A stretch of 48,186 nucleotides of DNA from a virus. The translations under genes and the position numbers were made by a program. The stretch covers positions 1-48,186 of IMG/VR virus record IMGVR_UViG_3300048591_000671; one strand, written 5' to 3'. This document shows, in pieces, positions 31,188 to 38,186 of the stretch; position 1 is the first letter of the stretch, and each line of letters opens with the position of its first letter. The notes below the pieces were generated by a model, which saw nothing but the letters and a program-made list of their open reading frames with translations, ran no database searches and was not told where the DNA came from.

Positions 31188-31793
31188 CTAGAGACCCATG
31201 GCGACCACCTTCTCGGCGTTGACCATGCGCCCCAGTTCCTTGCTTCCGAAGTACAGGCGGGCATTCGCGTCCGCCTCAAGGCGGATGATCGTTGTGCCGC
31301 GGTCGTCGCGGCGGCGGGCGACCTTGGCCGCATAAAGCGGGTCGGCCAGCGTGACCCGCATCGACGGCTTGCCGATGACGCTGAAGCCCCAGCGCCCGTT
31401 GGTGCTCTTTCCGTCGTGGAGCACTGCGTCAGCCTCGACCGGGGCGGCGACCGGCGTCGCCTGAGGGTAAGCCGGTGTGCAGGACAGGCCGACGCAGCCG
31501 ATGATGCGCCCCTGTTCGTCGCGCACCGCCGGGCCGGGCGCGAACACGTCGGCGCGGTGCGGCACCTGCGCCAGCACGAGCGCGCTGACAACAAAGATCT
31601 TGCCAAGCTGCGGGGCGGGCAAGCCCTCGACTTCGCCGAACTGCGCCAGCGTGACGCCGACGCCCTCGATTGCCGGACGTTCGGCGCGCGTTTCCGCACA
31701 GCGGGCGACCGTGCCGGACGGCGCGACCTCGATCAGCGTGCCGTCGGCGCGCTCAATGTTAATGGTATGCGGTGTCAGGTTAATGATAGTCAT
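31188..31793 (-). CDS. Two-domain phage protein, amber-terminated, 201 aa
   Basis: The first 100 residues (TIINLTPHTINIERADGTLI; GEVEGLPAP; VVSALVLAQVPHRADVFAPG; DEQGRIIGCVGL) match a small protein common in phages of GC-rich hosts, function unknown. The second part (FSVIGKPSMRVTLADPLYAA; TTIIRLEADANARLYFGSKE) seems to be another domain that runs on past the stop into 31017-31187. AGGA precedes ATG 31793. It probably belongs to the transcript from the 32693 promoter. Confidence 0.7.
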   Translation of the reverse strand: MTIINLTPHTINIERADGTLIEVAPSGTVARCAETRAERPAIEGVGVTLAQFGEVEGLPAPQLGKIFVVSALVLAQVPHRADVFAPGPAVRDEQGRIIGCVGLSCTPAYPQATPVAAPVEADAVLHDGKSTNGRWGFSVIGKPSMRVTLADPLYAAKVARRRDDRGTTIIRLEADANARLYFGSKELGRMVNAEKVVAMGL

Positions 31794-31811
31794 TGTTTGT
31801 TCCTCATGTCT

Positions 31812-31832
31812 GGGGGCGCGGTGTGCGCCCCC
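31812..31832 (-). terminator. GC hairpin behind the 31851 gene (copy 1)
   Basis: GGGGGCGC-GGTGT-GCGCCCCC, with no T run on the minus strand. The same 21 bp recurs at 32745-32765, also just behind a minus-strand gene. It may act as a T-less terminator or protect the RNA end. Confidence 0.55.
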
Positions 31833-31850
31833 TGCTGGCGAATGGGTGGG

Positions 31851-32648
31851 TTAGCTGCGCGGCGGCTTCGGCGTGTGCCCTGAGGCGACCGGGTCAGCGC
31901 TGTAGTAGTGGTAGTGGCCGTCGAAGTCGGCCATGGTGTCGACGATTACCAAGTAGCAGGGCACGTTGTTGATTGTGCCGCGTCTGATCGTGTCGAGCGC
32001 GCGGTATCCGCGGTGTGGGACTCTGTGCGTGATCTCAAAGCCGGTTGCGTCGAACCGCTCGACTTCGATGCACGTGTGACTGATTTCGATGTGCGCGGCG
32101 TCAATCGCTTCGATCGCGGCATCAGCCTCAGCCTCAACCGCTGCCCGCTTCGCCTGCTCAGCGGCTTCCTGTGCAGCCTGCTCGGCGCGCACAGCCTCAA
32201 TCCCGCCGCGCTCGATCTCGTACAGCGCGCTTCCCTCGTCTGGCAGCAGGCGACCATCCGGTGCCTCGACCACCCATTCGTATGCGTCATCCTCGTAAAC
32301 AAATACCTTCGTCCACTTGTACCCGTGCGCCTTCAGCGTGTCGTTGGTGCGCTGGCGGGTCGCCTTCGCGGCTTCTTCGGCCTCGCGGGCGTCGCGAGCA
32401 CGGATAACGCTCAGTTCCTGCGCCTTGGCCTTCGCCGCGTCCATGTGCGCTTCAACCGCGCTCACGAACTGCTCGATAGTCTCGTAACCGCCCGCCTTGC
32501 GGACAGCGGCGAGGGCGGTGTTGAGTTCGCGGTACTTGCTGGCCTTGTTCGCCCAAGCCTTCAGCACCGCGATCTTCGGGTGCTGCTTCGTGCGGCTGGT
32601 CGCCGCTTCAAATTCGATCCCGCTTTCCTGACATGTGATCGTAACCAT
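31851..32648 (-). CDS. Coiled-coil protein, 265 aa
   Basis: The start ATG 32648 is behind GGAG; upstream in-frame ATG 32669 lacks a site. The N-terminus (MVTITCQESGIEFEAATSRT) is followed by a helical charged region. The region about 85-190 is Ala/Glu/Lys-rich coiled coil with a short folded insert (YEDDAYEWVVEAPDGRLLPD). The C-terminus is strand-rich and His-containing (DFDGHYHYYSADPVASG). I do not recognise the family. It is the first gene after a promoter with an AGCG-N4-CGCT operator. Confidence 0.7.
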   Translation of the reverse strand: MVTITCQESGIEFEAATSRTKQHPKIAVLKAWANKASKYRELNTALAAVRKAGGYETIEQFVSAVEAHMDAAKAKAQELSVIRARDAREAEEAAKATRQRTNDTLKAHGYKWTKVFVYEDDAYEWVVEAPDGRLLPDEGSALYEIERGGIEAVRAEQAAQEAAEQAKRAAVEAEADAAIEAIDAAHIEISHTCIEVERFDATGFEITHRVPHRGYRALDTIRRGTINNVPCYLVIVDTMADFDGHYHYYSADPVASGHTPKPPRS

Positions 32649-32692
32649 TTTGACTCGCTCCGTTTGCAAATGCGTTTCTGTTCGATGCTTTA

Positions 32693-32721
32693 ATATTATA
32701 GCGTTATCGCTTAAATGTCAA
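32693..32721 (-). promoter_or_regulatory. Minus-strand promoter with AGCG-N4-CGCT operator (1)
   Basis: TTGACA (32721-32716), 17 bp, TAATAT (32698-32693). The operator AGCGTTATCGCT (32700-32711 on the plus strand) fills the spacer, so a bound protein would exclude RNA polymerase. A half-like site (TATAACG) lies at 32724-32730. Confidence 0.85.
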
Positions 32722-32744
32722 GCTATAACGACGCCCAAATTTTA

Positions 32745-32765
32745 GGGGGCGCGGTGTGCGCCCCC
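32745..32765 (-). terminator. GC hairpin behind the 32780 gene (copy 2)
   Basis: Same 21-bp hairpin as 31812-31832; the bases beyond it (CTGTTGACGATTGGGTTAG) also resemble those at copy 1. It suggests duplication of a gene-end cassette. Confidence 0.55.
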
Positions 32766-32779
32766 TGTTGACGATTGGG

Positions 32780-33403
32780 TTAGTCGCGGTCGTAGGGCTC
32801 GACCGGGAAGCGGCGCGACAGATCGTGCTCGTCGAGATCGAGGCGGGCGACGATAGGCTTGCCCCAGCCGGTATACGCCAGCGAGTGCATTTCGCCTACC
32901 ATGAGCGCCAGCGCGACGAGGTTATGGCCGCCGATCCCGGCCAGCAGGGCGCGGGCACGATCCAGCTTGCTCGCAACGCGCTTGAAGTACTGGTACTCGG
33001 AGAAGTTGGTGAACTCCTCGGGCTTGCGACCCAGATCGCTCAGGTGCTGCTCGATCCATGCGCGGTGCGAGGGCATCGCCATGGCGACGTCATCGATAAT
33101 CGACTGCAGGTGCTTGCGCAGCGACTGGACGGCGCTGGTATCGAAGTTCTCGGGGCTGCCGTCGTCGTCCCAGCCGTCCCACGCATACGTGATGCGGTGG
33201 AGGCCGGCTTCGCTGGAGTATCCCAGCCGGTCGAGTTCGCATTCCGGGCCAAGGGCGGGAACCCAGAAGAGATTCCCGTTCCGGTGGTCAATGTGTGCGA
33301 TGCCAACCCTAATTTCAGTAGCCATGGCCGTTTCGACTTCGGGGCGATCCCACACAGAAAGATGCGGGTAGATGTTCCGGGCCTGCTCAAGCGTGACGTT
33401 CAT
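32780..33403 (-). CDS. Hypothetical protein, 207 aa
   Basis: An alpha/beta protein with strands near HIDHRNGNLFWVPALGPECE and helices in the C-terminal half (EFTNFSEYQYFKRVASKLDR). It has no Cys clusters or membrane segments, and I do not recognise a family. AAGGAC lies upstream of ATG 33403. It is a single-gene unit with its own operator-bearing promoter at 33521 and a GC hairpin behind. Confidence 0.7.
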   Translation of the reverse strand: MNVTLEQARNIYPHLSVWDRPEVETAMATEIRVGIAHIDHRNGNLFWVPALGPECELDRLGYSSEAGLHRITYAWDGWDDDGSPENFDTSAVQSLRKHLQSIIDDVAMAMPSHRAWIEQHLSDLGRKPEEFTNFSEYQYFKRVASKLDRARALLAGIGGHNLVALALMVGEMHSLAYTGWGKPIVARLDLDEHDLSRRFPVEPYDRD

Positions 33404-33439
33404 GGGTGAGTCCTTTCGTGATATAATTTGGTCAGGGTT

Positions 33440-33479
33440 GCCCGCCAGCGTGAGGCTTTCCGGTTCCGCGCTGGCGGGC
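33440..33479 (-). promoter_or_regulatory. 11-bp stem hairpin in the 32780 gene leader
   Basis: GCCCGCCAGCG (33440-33450) pairs perfectly with CGCTGGCGGGC (33469-33479). It sits between the promoter at 33521 and the start at 33403. An attenuator or an RNA-stability element is possible. Confidence 0.5.
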
Positions 33480-33520
33480 GCTCTTCATTACTGTACGGTT
33501 TATCTTTTAGTTATGACTTC

Positions 33521-33548
33521 ATTTTAAGCGATAACGCTAACAAGTCAA
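33521..33548 (-). promoter_or_regulatory. Minus-strand promoter with AGCG-N4-CGCT operator (2)
   Basis: TTGACT (33548-33543), 16 bp, TAAAAT (33526-33521). The operator AGCGATAACGCT (33527-33538) fills the spacer. Confidence 0.82.
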
Positions 33549-33577
33549 GCGGTAAAATAGTTTATCCCCAAGAAGTG

Positions 33578-33605
33578 GGGGGCGGTGGCTGCCGCCCCCT
33601 TTTTG
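33578..33605. terminator. GC hairpin between minus-strand genes
   Basis: GGGGGCGG (33578-33585) pairs with CCGCCCCC (33592-33599). The T run (33600-33604) is on the plus strand, so it is a canonical terminator for leftward-opposing transcription. For the minus-strand gene ending at 33607 it is a T-less hairpin. Confidence 0.6.
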
Positions 33606-33606
33606 A

Positions 33607-33852
33607 TTAGACGACACGCCGGCGGATCTCCTCGCCGGGTGCGGCTGCAGCTTGCGCTTGCTCTGGCGTGCGGTACATGCGCTGACCGCTGACGGAGTAC
33701 AGTTCCATCGAAACGGCAGTGTGAACCTCGACTGCATCGTGACCGCCGGCGGCGAGCAGGTTGAGCATGTAATCGAGATCGTGGTGATCCTCGCATGTGG
33801 TGATAAAGCGTCCGCTCGGGATGTGGAAAATGTATCTGGCTGGCTTCTTCAT
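33607..33852 (-). CDS. Hypothetical protein, 81 aa
   Basis: The start ATG 33852 (GGAG 6 bp upstream). Begins MKKPARYIFHIPSGRFITTC and has a basic, Ala-rich C-terminal tail (TPEQAQAAAAPGEEIRRRVV). A small alpha/beta fold is likely. No family recognised. Probably cotranscribed with the two genes upstream from the 34693 promoter. Confidence 0.65.
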   Translation of the reverse strand: MKKPARYIFHIPSGRFITTCEDHHDLDYMLNLLAAGGHDAVEVHTAVSMELYSVSGQRMYRTPEQAQAAAAPGEEIRRRVV

Positions 33853-33899
33853 GAGTGACTCCGTGGTTGGCTTCTGATCGGGCAGGAAGGGGCGCTGGA

Positions 33900-34364
33900 C
33901 TACCATCCCAGCGCTTGGCGGACGTGCGGCAGGAGGCGGCCTGCCCAGCCCGGTGTATCGCCGTCGACGACAGGCGGCAGGGCTTCGAGCGTGCCGTCAG
34001 CGTGCTTCCAGACTAGCTTGTAGCGCGTGGTGCGGATGCGGATGCTGCCGGTGGTAGCGGCGACGAGATAGAGGATCTTGCCACTGGGGACGCGGATGCC
34101 GCCTTCCGGCACGAACACGCCGCGAAACATAAAGCCGCCCTTGGCTTCTTCGTCGATGCCGGTCACCTCCTTGACCCAGTGCTTGTACTCCAAGACATAG
34201 GGCAGGCCGGAGGCGGTGAGCAGCTTGCTGTACAGATAGTCGTACTCGCCGACTTTGTCAGGCTGCTCCTGTGTGTGTTTCGCCATCAGTTCCCGCACGC
34301 GGTGGCGCAGGTCTTGATCTTCGATGGCGCTGGTGACGGTTTCGATTTCCTGACTGGTAAACAT
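33900..34364 (-). CDS. Hypothetical protein, 154 aa
   Basis: The N-terminal 60 residues are helical (EIETVTSAIEDQDLRHRVRE) and the rest strand-rich (ILYLVAATTGSIRIRTTRYK), ending in GWAGRLLPHVRQALGW. There are no Cys or membrane motifs and I do not recognise it. AAGGAGCGAG precedes ATG 34364. It lies in the three-gene unit from the 34693 promoter. Confidence 0.7.
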   Translation of the reverse strand: MFTSQEIETVTSAIEDQDLRHRVRELMAKHTQEQPDKVGEYDYLYSKLLTASGLPYVLEYKHWVKEVTGIDEEAKGGFMFRGVFVPEGGIRVPSGKILYLVAATTGSIRIRTTRYKLVWKHADGTLEALPPVVDGDTPGWAGRLLPHVRQALGW

Positions 34365-34387
34365 TGACTCGCTCCTTGGGTGCTGTG

Positions 34388-34408
34388 GGGGGCGGGTTGG
34401 CCGCCCCC
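34388..34408 (-). terminator. GC hairpin behind the 34420 gene
   Basis: GGGGGCGG (34388-34395) pairs with CCGCCCCC (34401-34408). No T run. It resembles the other gene-end hairpins of this region and may only reduce read-through into the 33900 gene. Confidence 0.5.
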
Positions 34409-34419
34409 GGTTATCGATC

Positions 34420-34659
34420 CTAGCTGTGCGTTTCGAGGCGCTCGCCGGCGCAGATCATCGCCTGCTCATAGGCATCGGCGCGGTATGCGCAGATGTTGAT
34501 GCCGTGGGCGTGGTTGCCCTCCTCGTCCTCGACCTCCACGCGGCAGATCCAGCCGGCCTTGACGGCGCGGTAGGTAACCGTGAGGGCGTAGTAGCCGAAG
34601 CGGTCGATCTCGCGCTGCTGCTGCCGTGCTGCTGCCATTCCTGCGTCTGCCGGGTTCAT
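34420..34659 (-). CDS. Hypothetical protein, 79 aa
   Basis: The start ATG 34659, with GGAGGAC 7 bp upstream. Begins MNPADAGMAAARQQQREIDR, then a strand pair (YYALTVTYRAVKAGWICRVE) and a C-terminal helix (AYEQAMICAGERLETHS). No family recognised. Its promoter holds two operator copies, so its unit is probably the most tightly controlled in the region. Confidence 0.65.
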   Translation of the reverse strand: MNPADAGMAAARQQQREIDRFGYYALTVTYRAVKAGWICRVEVEDEEGNHAHGINICAYRADAYEQAMICAGERLETHS

Positions 34660-34692
34660 TTTTTGTCCTCCGTGGTCGCTTATCTTGATCAC

Positions 34693-34732
34693 ATGATATA
34701 GCGATAACGCTATAAAGTCAAGCGATAACGCT
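34693..34732 (-). promoter_or_regulatory. Minus-strand promoter with two AGCG-N4-CGCT operators (3)
   Basis: TTGACT (34721-34716), 17 bp, TATCAT (34698-34693). One AGCGATAACGCT fills the spacer (34700-34711) and a second lies just upstream of and touching the -35 (34721-34732). They are 21 bp apart, two helical turns, which would suit cooperative binding on one DNA face. Confidence 0.87.
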
Positions 34733-34755
34733 AATCAAAGCGGATTATGATAGGA

Positions 34756-34781
34756 CAAAAAAAGGGCGGTTTCCCGCCCTT
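34756..34781 (-). terminator. Intrinsic terminator for the 34803 gene
   Basis: AAGGGCGG-GAAA-CCGCCCTT on the minus strand (34781-34762), followed by TTTTT and G. Confidence 0.92.
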
Positions 34782-34802
34782 CATAAGCCGCCGGTTCTGA
34801 GG

Positions 34803-35147
34803 CTACCAGCCCCAGAAAGCGAGGGCGCTGGGATGCACCTGCGGCTGGCGCGCGGGCTCATCCTCGCGGATGAATTCCAGCCCCTTGATGGAGTCGACCA
34901 CGATGTAGCGCACCGCCGGATCGGCGTCCAGCCCGTGCGGCTTCAGCAGGAGCTGATTCTTGGTCGTGAAGCCAATCAGCCGGTACAGGCGATCGCCACT
35001 CGCGACCAGCGCGCCGAGCGCGACGATCGTGTAGACCGGCCAGCCCTCGGCATCCTCGCCGGCGATCAGGGAGAGGCTGGTCGCCGGGCTGAGGTTCGCC
35101 TGCCCGCGGAGGAGCGGGTTCTGGAGGGGAGGGGTTACTGGGCGCAT
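34803..35147 (-). CDS. Hypothetical protein, 114 aa
   Basis: A strand-rich protein (WPVYTIVALGALVASGDRLY; RLIGFTTKNQLLLKPHGLDA; RYIVVDSIKGLEFIREDEPA) ending SALAFWGW. It has a Pro-rich N-terminus and no Cys. I do not recognise it. It is a complete single-gene unit with operator-bearing promoter (35206) and intrinsic terminator (34756). Confidence 0.7.
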   Translation of the reverse strand: MRPVTPPLQNPLLRGQANLSPATSLSLIAGEDAEGWPVYTIVALGALVASGDRLYRLIGFTTKNQLLLKPHGLDADPAVRYIVVDSIKGLEFIREDEPARQPQVHPSALAFWGW

Positions 35148-35205
35148 GGTGCGGCCTTTCTGCCCGGGTGGGCTATGTGCGCGGTGTCGCGCTCGAACAC
35201 TTTAC

Positions 35206-35233
35206 ATGATAAGCGATAACGCTAATAAGTCAA
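35206..35233 (-). promoter_or_regulatory. Minus-strand promoter with AGCG-N4-CGCT operator (4)
   Basis: TTGACT (35233-35228), 16 bp, TATCAT (35211-35206). The operator AGCGATAACGCT (35212-35223) fills the spacer. Confidence 0.85.
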
Positions 35234-35257
35234 GCGAATAAGATAATGAAAAAGGTA

Positions 35258-35284
35258 TAAAAGACGCCGGGTTGAACCGGCGTC
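35258..35284 (-). terminator. Intrinsic terminator ending the long early operon
   Basis: On the minus strand GACGCCGG (35284-35277), 6-nt loop, CCGGCGTC (35270-35263), then TTTTATA. It follows the 35299 gene and so closes the operon that starts at 44177. Confidence 0.9.
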
Positions 35285-35298
35285 CTCTGTGAAATGGT

Positions 35299-35595
35299 TT
35301 ACTTGGCGCTGGGGGATGTGTGGGCGGTGATCACGCGGCAGCGGTCGGCGATAGTGCGGAGCTGCTGCCGGATAATGGGGATGATGTCATCCGGCGGCGT
35401 CCCACCCGGCGAGAGGGCGAATTCGAAGTCGAGCAGGGCGCGCCGGGTGGTGTTGATCACCTCCTCGGTGCGGGCAAGCACGTGGGCGGAAGTATCGGCG
35501 AGGCTCTTGAGCGCTTCGATTTCGGCGGCCTGCCGGCGGCAGGTCTCCTCGGCGCGGTTGAGCTGGCGCAGCAACTGCAATCTTTCGTTTTCCAT
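35299..35595 (-). CDS. Helical hypothetical protein, 98 aa
   Basis: The start is ATG 35595, with AGGAG upstream. The first 60 residues are coiled coil (MENERLQLLRQLNRAEETCR, then QAAEIEALKSLADTSA). A short C-terminal helical part follows (DIIPIIRQQLRTIADRCRVI). No family recognised. Last gene of the long minus-strand operon. Confidence 0.7.
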   Translation of the reverse strand: MENERLQLLRQLNRAEETCRRQAAEIEALKSLADTSAHVLARTEEVINTTRRALLDFEFALSPGGTPPDDIIPIIRQQLRTIADRCRVITAHTSPSAK

Positions 35596-35603
35596 GGGTC
35601 TCC

Positions 35604-35756
35604 TCACTTTCCGGTCTGTTTCGGAATACGCTGGATGCCGCGAAATGTGCCCGCGCCCAGGTACTGCCGGCGCACACGGATCATGCGCCGGATGATGCGC
35701 AGAGCTTCGGTGTTTTCCTGCTGCTGCTGGACGTGCTGCTGCTGTAGATCGGTCAT
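35604..35756 (-). CDS. Small Gln/Arg-rich protein, 50 aa
   Basis: A short gene from ATG 35756 (AAGGAG 5 bp upstream) overlapping the stop of the gene before it. The N-terminus is Gln-rich (MTDLQQQHVQQQQENTEALR), then basic (IIRRMIRVRRQYLGAGTFRG). It probably binds nucleic acid or a protein partner; function unknown. Confidence 0.65.
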   Translation of the reverse strand: MTDLQQQHVQQQQENTEALRIIRRMIRVRRQYLGAGTFRGIQRIPKQTGK

Positions 35757-36382
35757 TTCTCCTTGTCCTCATATACGCTATAGAAATCGGCCTCGGTCAG
35801 CCCGTACTCGCGCATGAGGCGCTGCTTTGCCTCCGGGCTGACCGTGACCGGATAACCCTCCTTTTTGGCCATCTCAAGGCCGAAGGCTTGCTGTCCCTGC
35901 TCGACGGCGATCTGATAATCAAGCGGGGATGGACTCTTGGCGACCGTGCGCCATGCTCCCCAGTCTCCCTGCGGCGTCCAGACGCGCACGCGCCAAAAAA
36001 ACAGGCCGGGGTAGACGCCGTTGGTGTCCCAGACTTCGAGCCGGACGCCGCGTTCCTGATGGGTGTAACCGTTTGCATCAGGGTCTTTGGGATCTGCACT
36101 CAAATTGATTTCGGGATCGAGCATGATCGGACGCAGGAGCAACCCGCCCATGGCGACATGGTGACGATAGGCAGGCTTGACTTTGCCCACGGGCTTATAC
36201 CACTCATGGGATGGCAGCAGATCCTGACTGACGCGGTAGGCATGGGATGCCATCGGGCCGGGGCACGCCGGCGAGTGCTGGCAGGCGATCATGAATGGAG
36301 TCGTGCCATCAGCGCGATCAATCGTGATGATGCGCTCACCGCAGCTTTGACAGGTGTATTGATTGATGTCTCCAGTTGCCAT
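35753..36382 (-). CDS. Zinc-finger-containing hypothetical protein, 209 aa
   Basis: Starts with a zinc-knuckle pattern (CQSCGERI at 11-18 and a later C--SPAC near 34-41), followed by an alpha/beta region (HHVAMGGLLLRPIMLDPEIN; GLFFWRVRVWTPQGDWG). A helical tail ends it (EAKQRLMREYGLTEADFYSV). AAAGGA precedes ATG 36382. I do not recognise it; it lies in the long early operon. Confidence 0.7.
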   Translation of the reverse strand: MATGDINQYTCQSCGERIITIDRADGTTPFMIACQHSPACPGPMASHAYRVSQDLLPSHEWYKPVGKVKPAYRHHVAMGGLLLRPIMLDPEINLSADPKDPDANGYTHQERGVRLEVWDTNGVYPGLFFWRVRVWTPQGDWGAWRTVAKSPSPLDYQIAVEQGQQAFGLEMAKKEGYPVTVSPEAKQRLMREYGLTEADFYSVYEDKEK

Positions 36383-36979
36383 TTAAGATCCTTTCTTCTT
36401 GTAGGTTTCCGGGATGCGCATCCAGCGCGCAGCGGCTGAGTAGTGAGTCTGGGTTTGCCCGTAGTCGAATATGTAAATGGGGCGCGACACCCATTCGCAG
36501 CGCGGGCAGAGGGGGCTATGAGATCGCGCCTTGCGCTCGCCATTGAAGTCGAGGCCGCAGCGCCGGCAATTGAAGATGCGACCGTCGCCGGCGGCATAGT
36601 CGACGCCGGCCTGCCAAGCGTAGGGATCTCCCGGCTGCAGGTACGACTCGAACATGTCGATCACTTGCTCGTAGGGAGGACGGCGTTTCTCGATCACGAT
36701 CTCGTCGTTTCTGCTGAAATAGCGACCGTCCTCACAGCGCACGTCGTTGATCCAGCCCTTGGTGACGCCCTGCTCGCTGTCGTAGTCGGTCGAACTGGGC
36801 GGCAGGCCGCCCACCATCGTGAAAACGGGCAACGTGTGGATCGCTAAGCTGTGAAAATCGCCCCACACATACAGCGGGCGCGTGATACCGATCACCTCGT
36901 AGGCCCCTGCCGTATAGCTGGGGAGCATCAAGTCACCCGTTTCGATGCCGAACACGGTTTTATAAACGCGTTTACTCAT
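36383..36979 (-). CDS. Zinc-ribbon-containing hypothetical protein, 198 aa
   Basis: A strand-rich N-terminal half and a zinc ribbon near residues 138-163 (NCRRCGLDF, then LCPRCEWV), followed by an aromatic C-terminus. GGAGG lies 10 bp before ATG 36979. Codons 2-7 contain a near-perfect copy of the TGTAAACGCGTTTACA element. Function unknown. Confidence 0.7.
   Translation of the reverse strand: MSKRVYKTVFGIETGDLMLPSYTAGAYEVIGITRPLYVWGDFHSLAIHTLPVFTMVGGLPPSSTDYDSEQGVTKGWINDVRCEDGRYFSRNDEIVIEKRRPPYEQVIDMFESYLQPGDPYAWQAGVDYAAGDGRIFNCRRCGLDFNGERKARSHSPLCPRCEWVSRPIYIFDYGQTQTHYSAAARWMRIPETYKKKGS
36961..36976. promoter_or_regulatory. Dispersed palindrome, 14 of 16 matches
   Basis: TATAAACGCGTTTACT with the 12-bp core TAAACGCGTTTA intact, within the first codons of the 36383 gene. 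It is the only strong copy inside the minus-strand region. Confidence 0.6.
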
Positions 36980-38186
36980 GGTTGGTCGCGCCTCCCGTCG
37001 TGCGTAGGAGCAGCGGCTGGACGATCAACTGATCACCCAGAGAGCGGATTTGATCAATCTCGACGTCGGCGGTGATCTCGTCGCCTGTCCAGCCGTCGGG
37101 CCACTGATTCAGGGACCACAGTTCGCGAATTCGGGATTCCTCCATGGGGTTGATCAGATCGGTGCCAGAGCGGGTCTGAATATCGAGGACGCGCGCAAGA
37201 GCGTATTCGCGCGCCTCCATTGTGAGAGGCCCCATGCGCTGCACGTTTTTGACGTACTGGCCGTCTTTGCGTCGAGACGGCTCGGTTTTGCGCAACCGCC
37301 AGCGCGGGAGGCGCAGTTCTCGGAAGAGGGGCTTGATTTCGAGGAGAGGGGACAGGTGTGACCACTCCGCCAGCTTGACGACGTTTTCGAGCGCAGTATC
37401 CCGCGAGGCGAGGTTGCATCCAATGCATCCGGTGCGGGCGTCATCGTCACCATACACCGCGGCGATATCGCCCAGCATGTCATAGCCATGGCCGCTTTCG
37501 ACACCGAGGTAGCGTTGGGCATAGGTGTCGCCATTGGCGAAGTAAAGCCAGTCCCAGATGAAGCACAAGCGCCAGTGGAGCAGGGGTGCTAGCGTGTCGT
37601 TGACTGCGTCGGGCGGGTTGACCTGCATCCAGCCCTGGCCACACTCGCCGCTGTCGCGGCTGCAGGAGATGGCTATACGCGCATCGCGCTGGGCGCTCTC
37701 GCCCTGTCGGACGCCGGTGATCATCAAAAATTTCTGGCCGATTTCCTGCCGCCGGGCGCTAAGCGCCTGCGACATAGGATCGATCTTGAGTTTAGGCGTG
37801 CACCAGCGAAAGGTGTTTGTGGGCGGCGGCACACCGCGCCCCAGCATGTACACGTAAAAACGATCATCCAGCGCGGGCAGCACAACGCGGGTGTCGAAGC
37901 CTTCGCCGGCGAGGCGGGTCATGAACTTGTCTGCCAACGACCGGAGCGGCACCAGCTCTTGCCGCGTGTCCGCATAGATGATCGTCAACGACTCCGGCGC
38001 GGTTATGTGCCCGTTCCGGATCGCCCACGTCACGAGCGAGGCGGTTGCGCTGGAGTCTTTGCCACCGCTGTAGCCAATGGCCCAGTGGTGATAGCGCTCC
38101 CCATAGGCGCGCAGGGATGCGAGGCTGGTCTCAACTGCGTCTGCAAACGACATGCGCTCTGATTCGAAGAGGCTGGGTTGTCTCAT
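36972..38186 (-). CDS. PP-loop (PAPS reductase/DndC-like) enzyme
   Basis: A 404-residue protein from ATG 38186. It has the ATP-binding PP-loop YSGGKDSS (39-46), then IIYADTRQELVPL. LGRGVPPPTNTFRWCTPKLK (about 115-134) follows, a string that closely resembles DndC, which activates sulfur for DNA phosphorothioation. A later cluster, ARTGCIGCN, may bind an iron-sulfur centre. PAPS reductases share the fold. No DndB, DndD or DndE partner is visible, so modification by this protein alone, use of host Dnd proteins, or another sulfur or nucleotide transfer are all possible. It is translationally coupled to the Dam-like methylase gene, suggesting a joint role in DNA modification. Confidence 0.8.
   Translation of the reverse strand: MRQPSLFESERMSFADAVETSLASLRAYGERYHHWAIGYSGGKDSSATASLVTWAIRNGHITAPESLTIIYADTRQELVPLRSLADKFMTRLAGEGFDTRVVLPALDDRFYVYMLGRGVPPPTNTFRWCTPKLKIDPMSQALSARRQEIGQKFLMITGVRQGESAQRDARIAISCSRDSGECGQGWMQVNPPDAVNDTLAPLLHWRLCFIWDWLYFANGDTYAQRYLGVESGHGYDMLGDIAAVYGDDDARTGCIGCNLASRDTALENVVKLAEWSHLSPLLEIKPLFRELRLPRWRLRKTEPSRRKDGQYVKNVQRMGPLTMEAREYALARVLDIQTRSGTDLINPMEESRIRELWSLNQWPDGWTGDEITADVEIDQIRSLGDQLIVQPLLLRTTGGATNHE

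Noticed and set aside
30375-31883. 502-codon plus-strand frame opposite the 30465 and 31188 genes
   Set aside because: It lies against coupled, motif-bearing minus-strand genes and has no ribosome site or recognisable domain.
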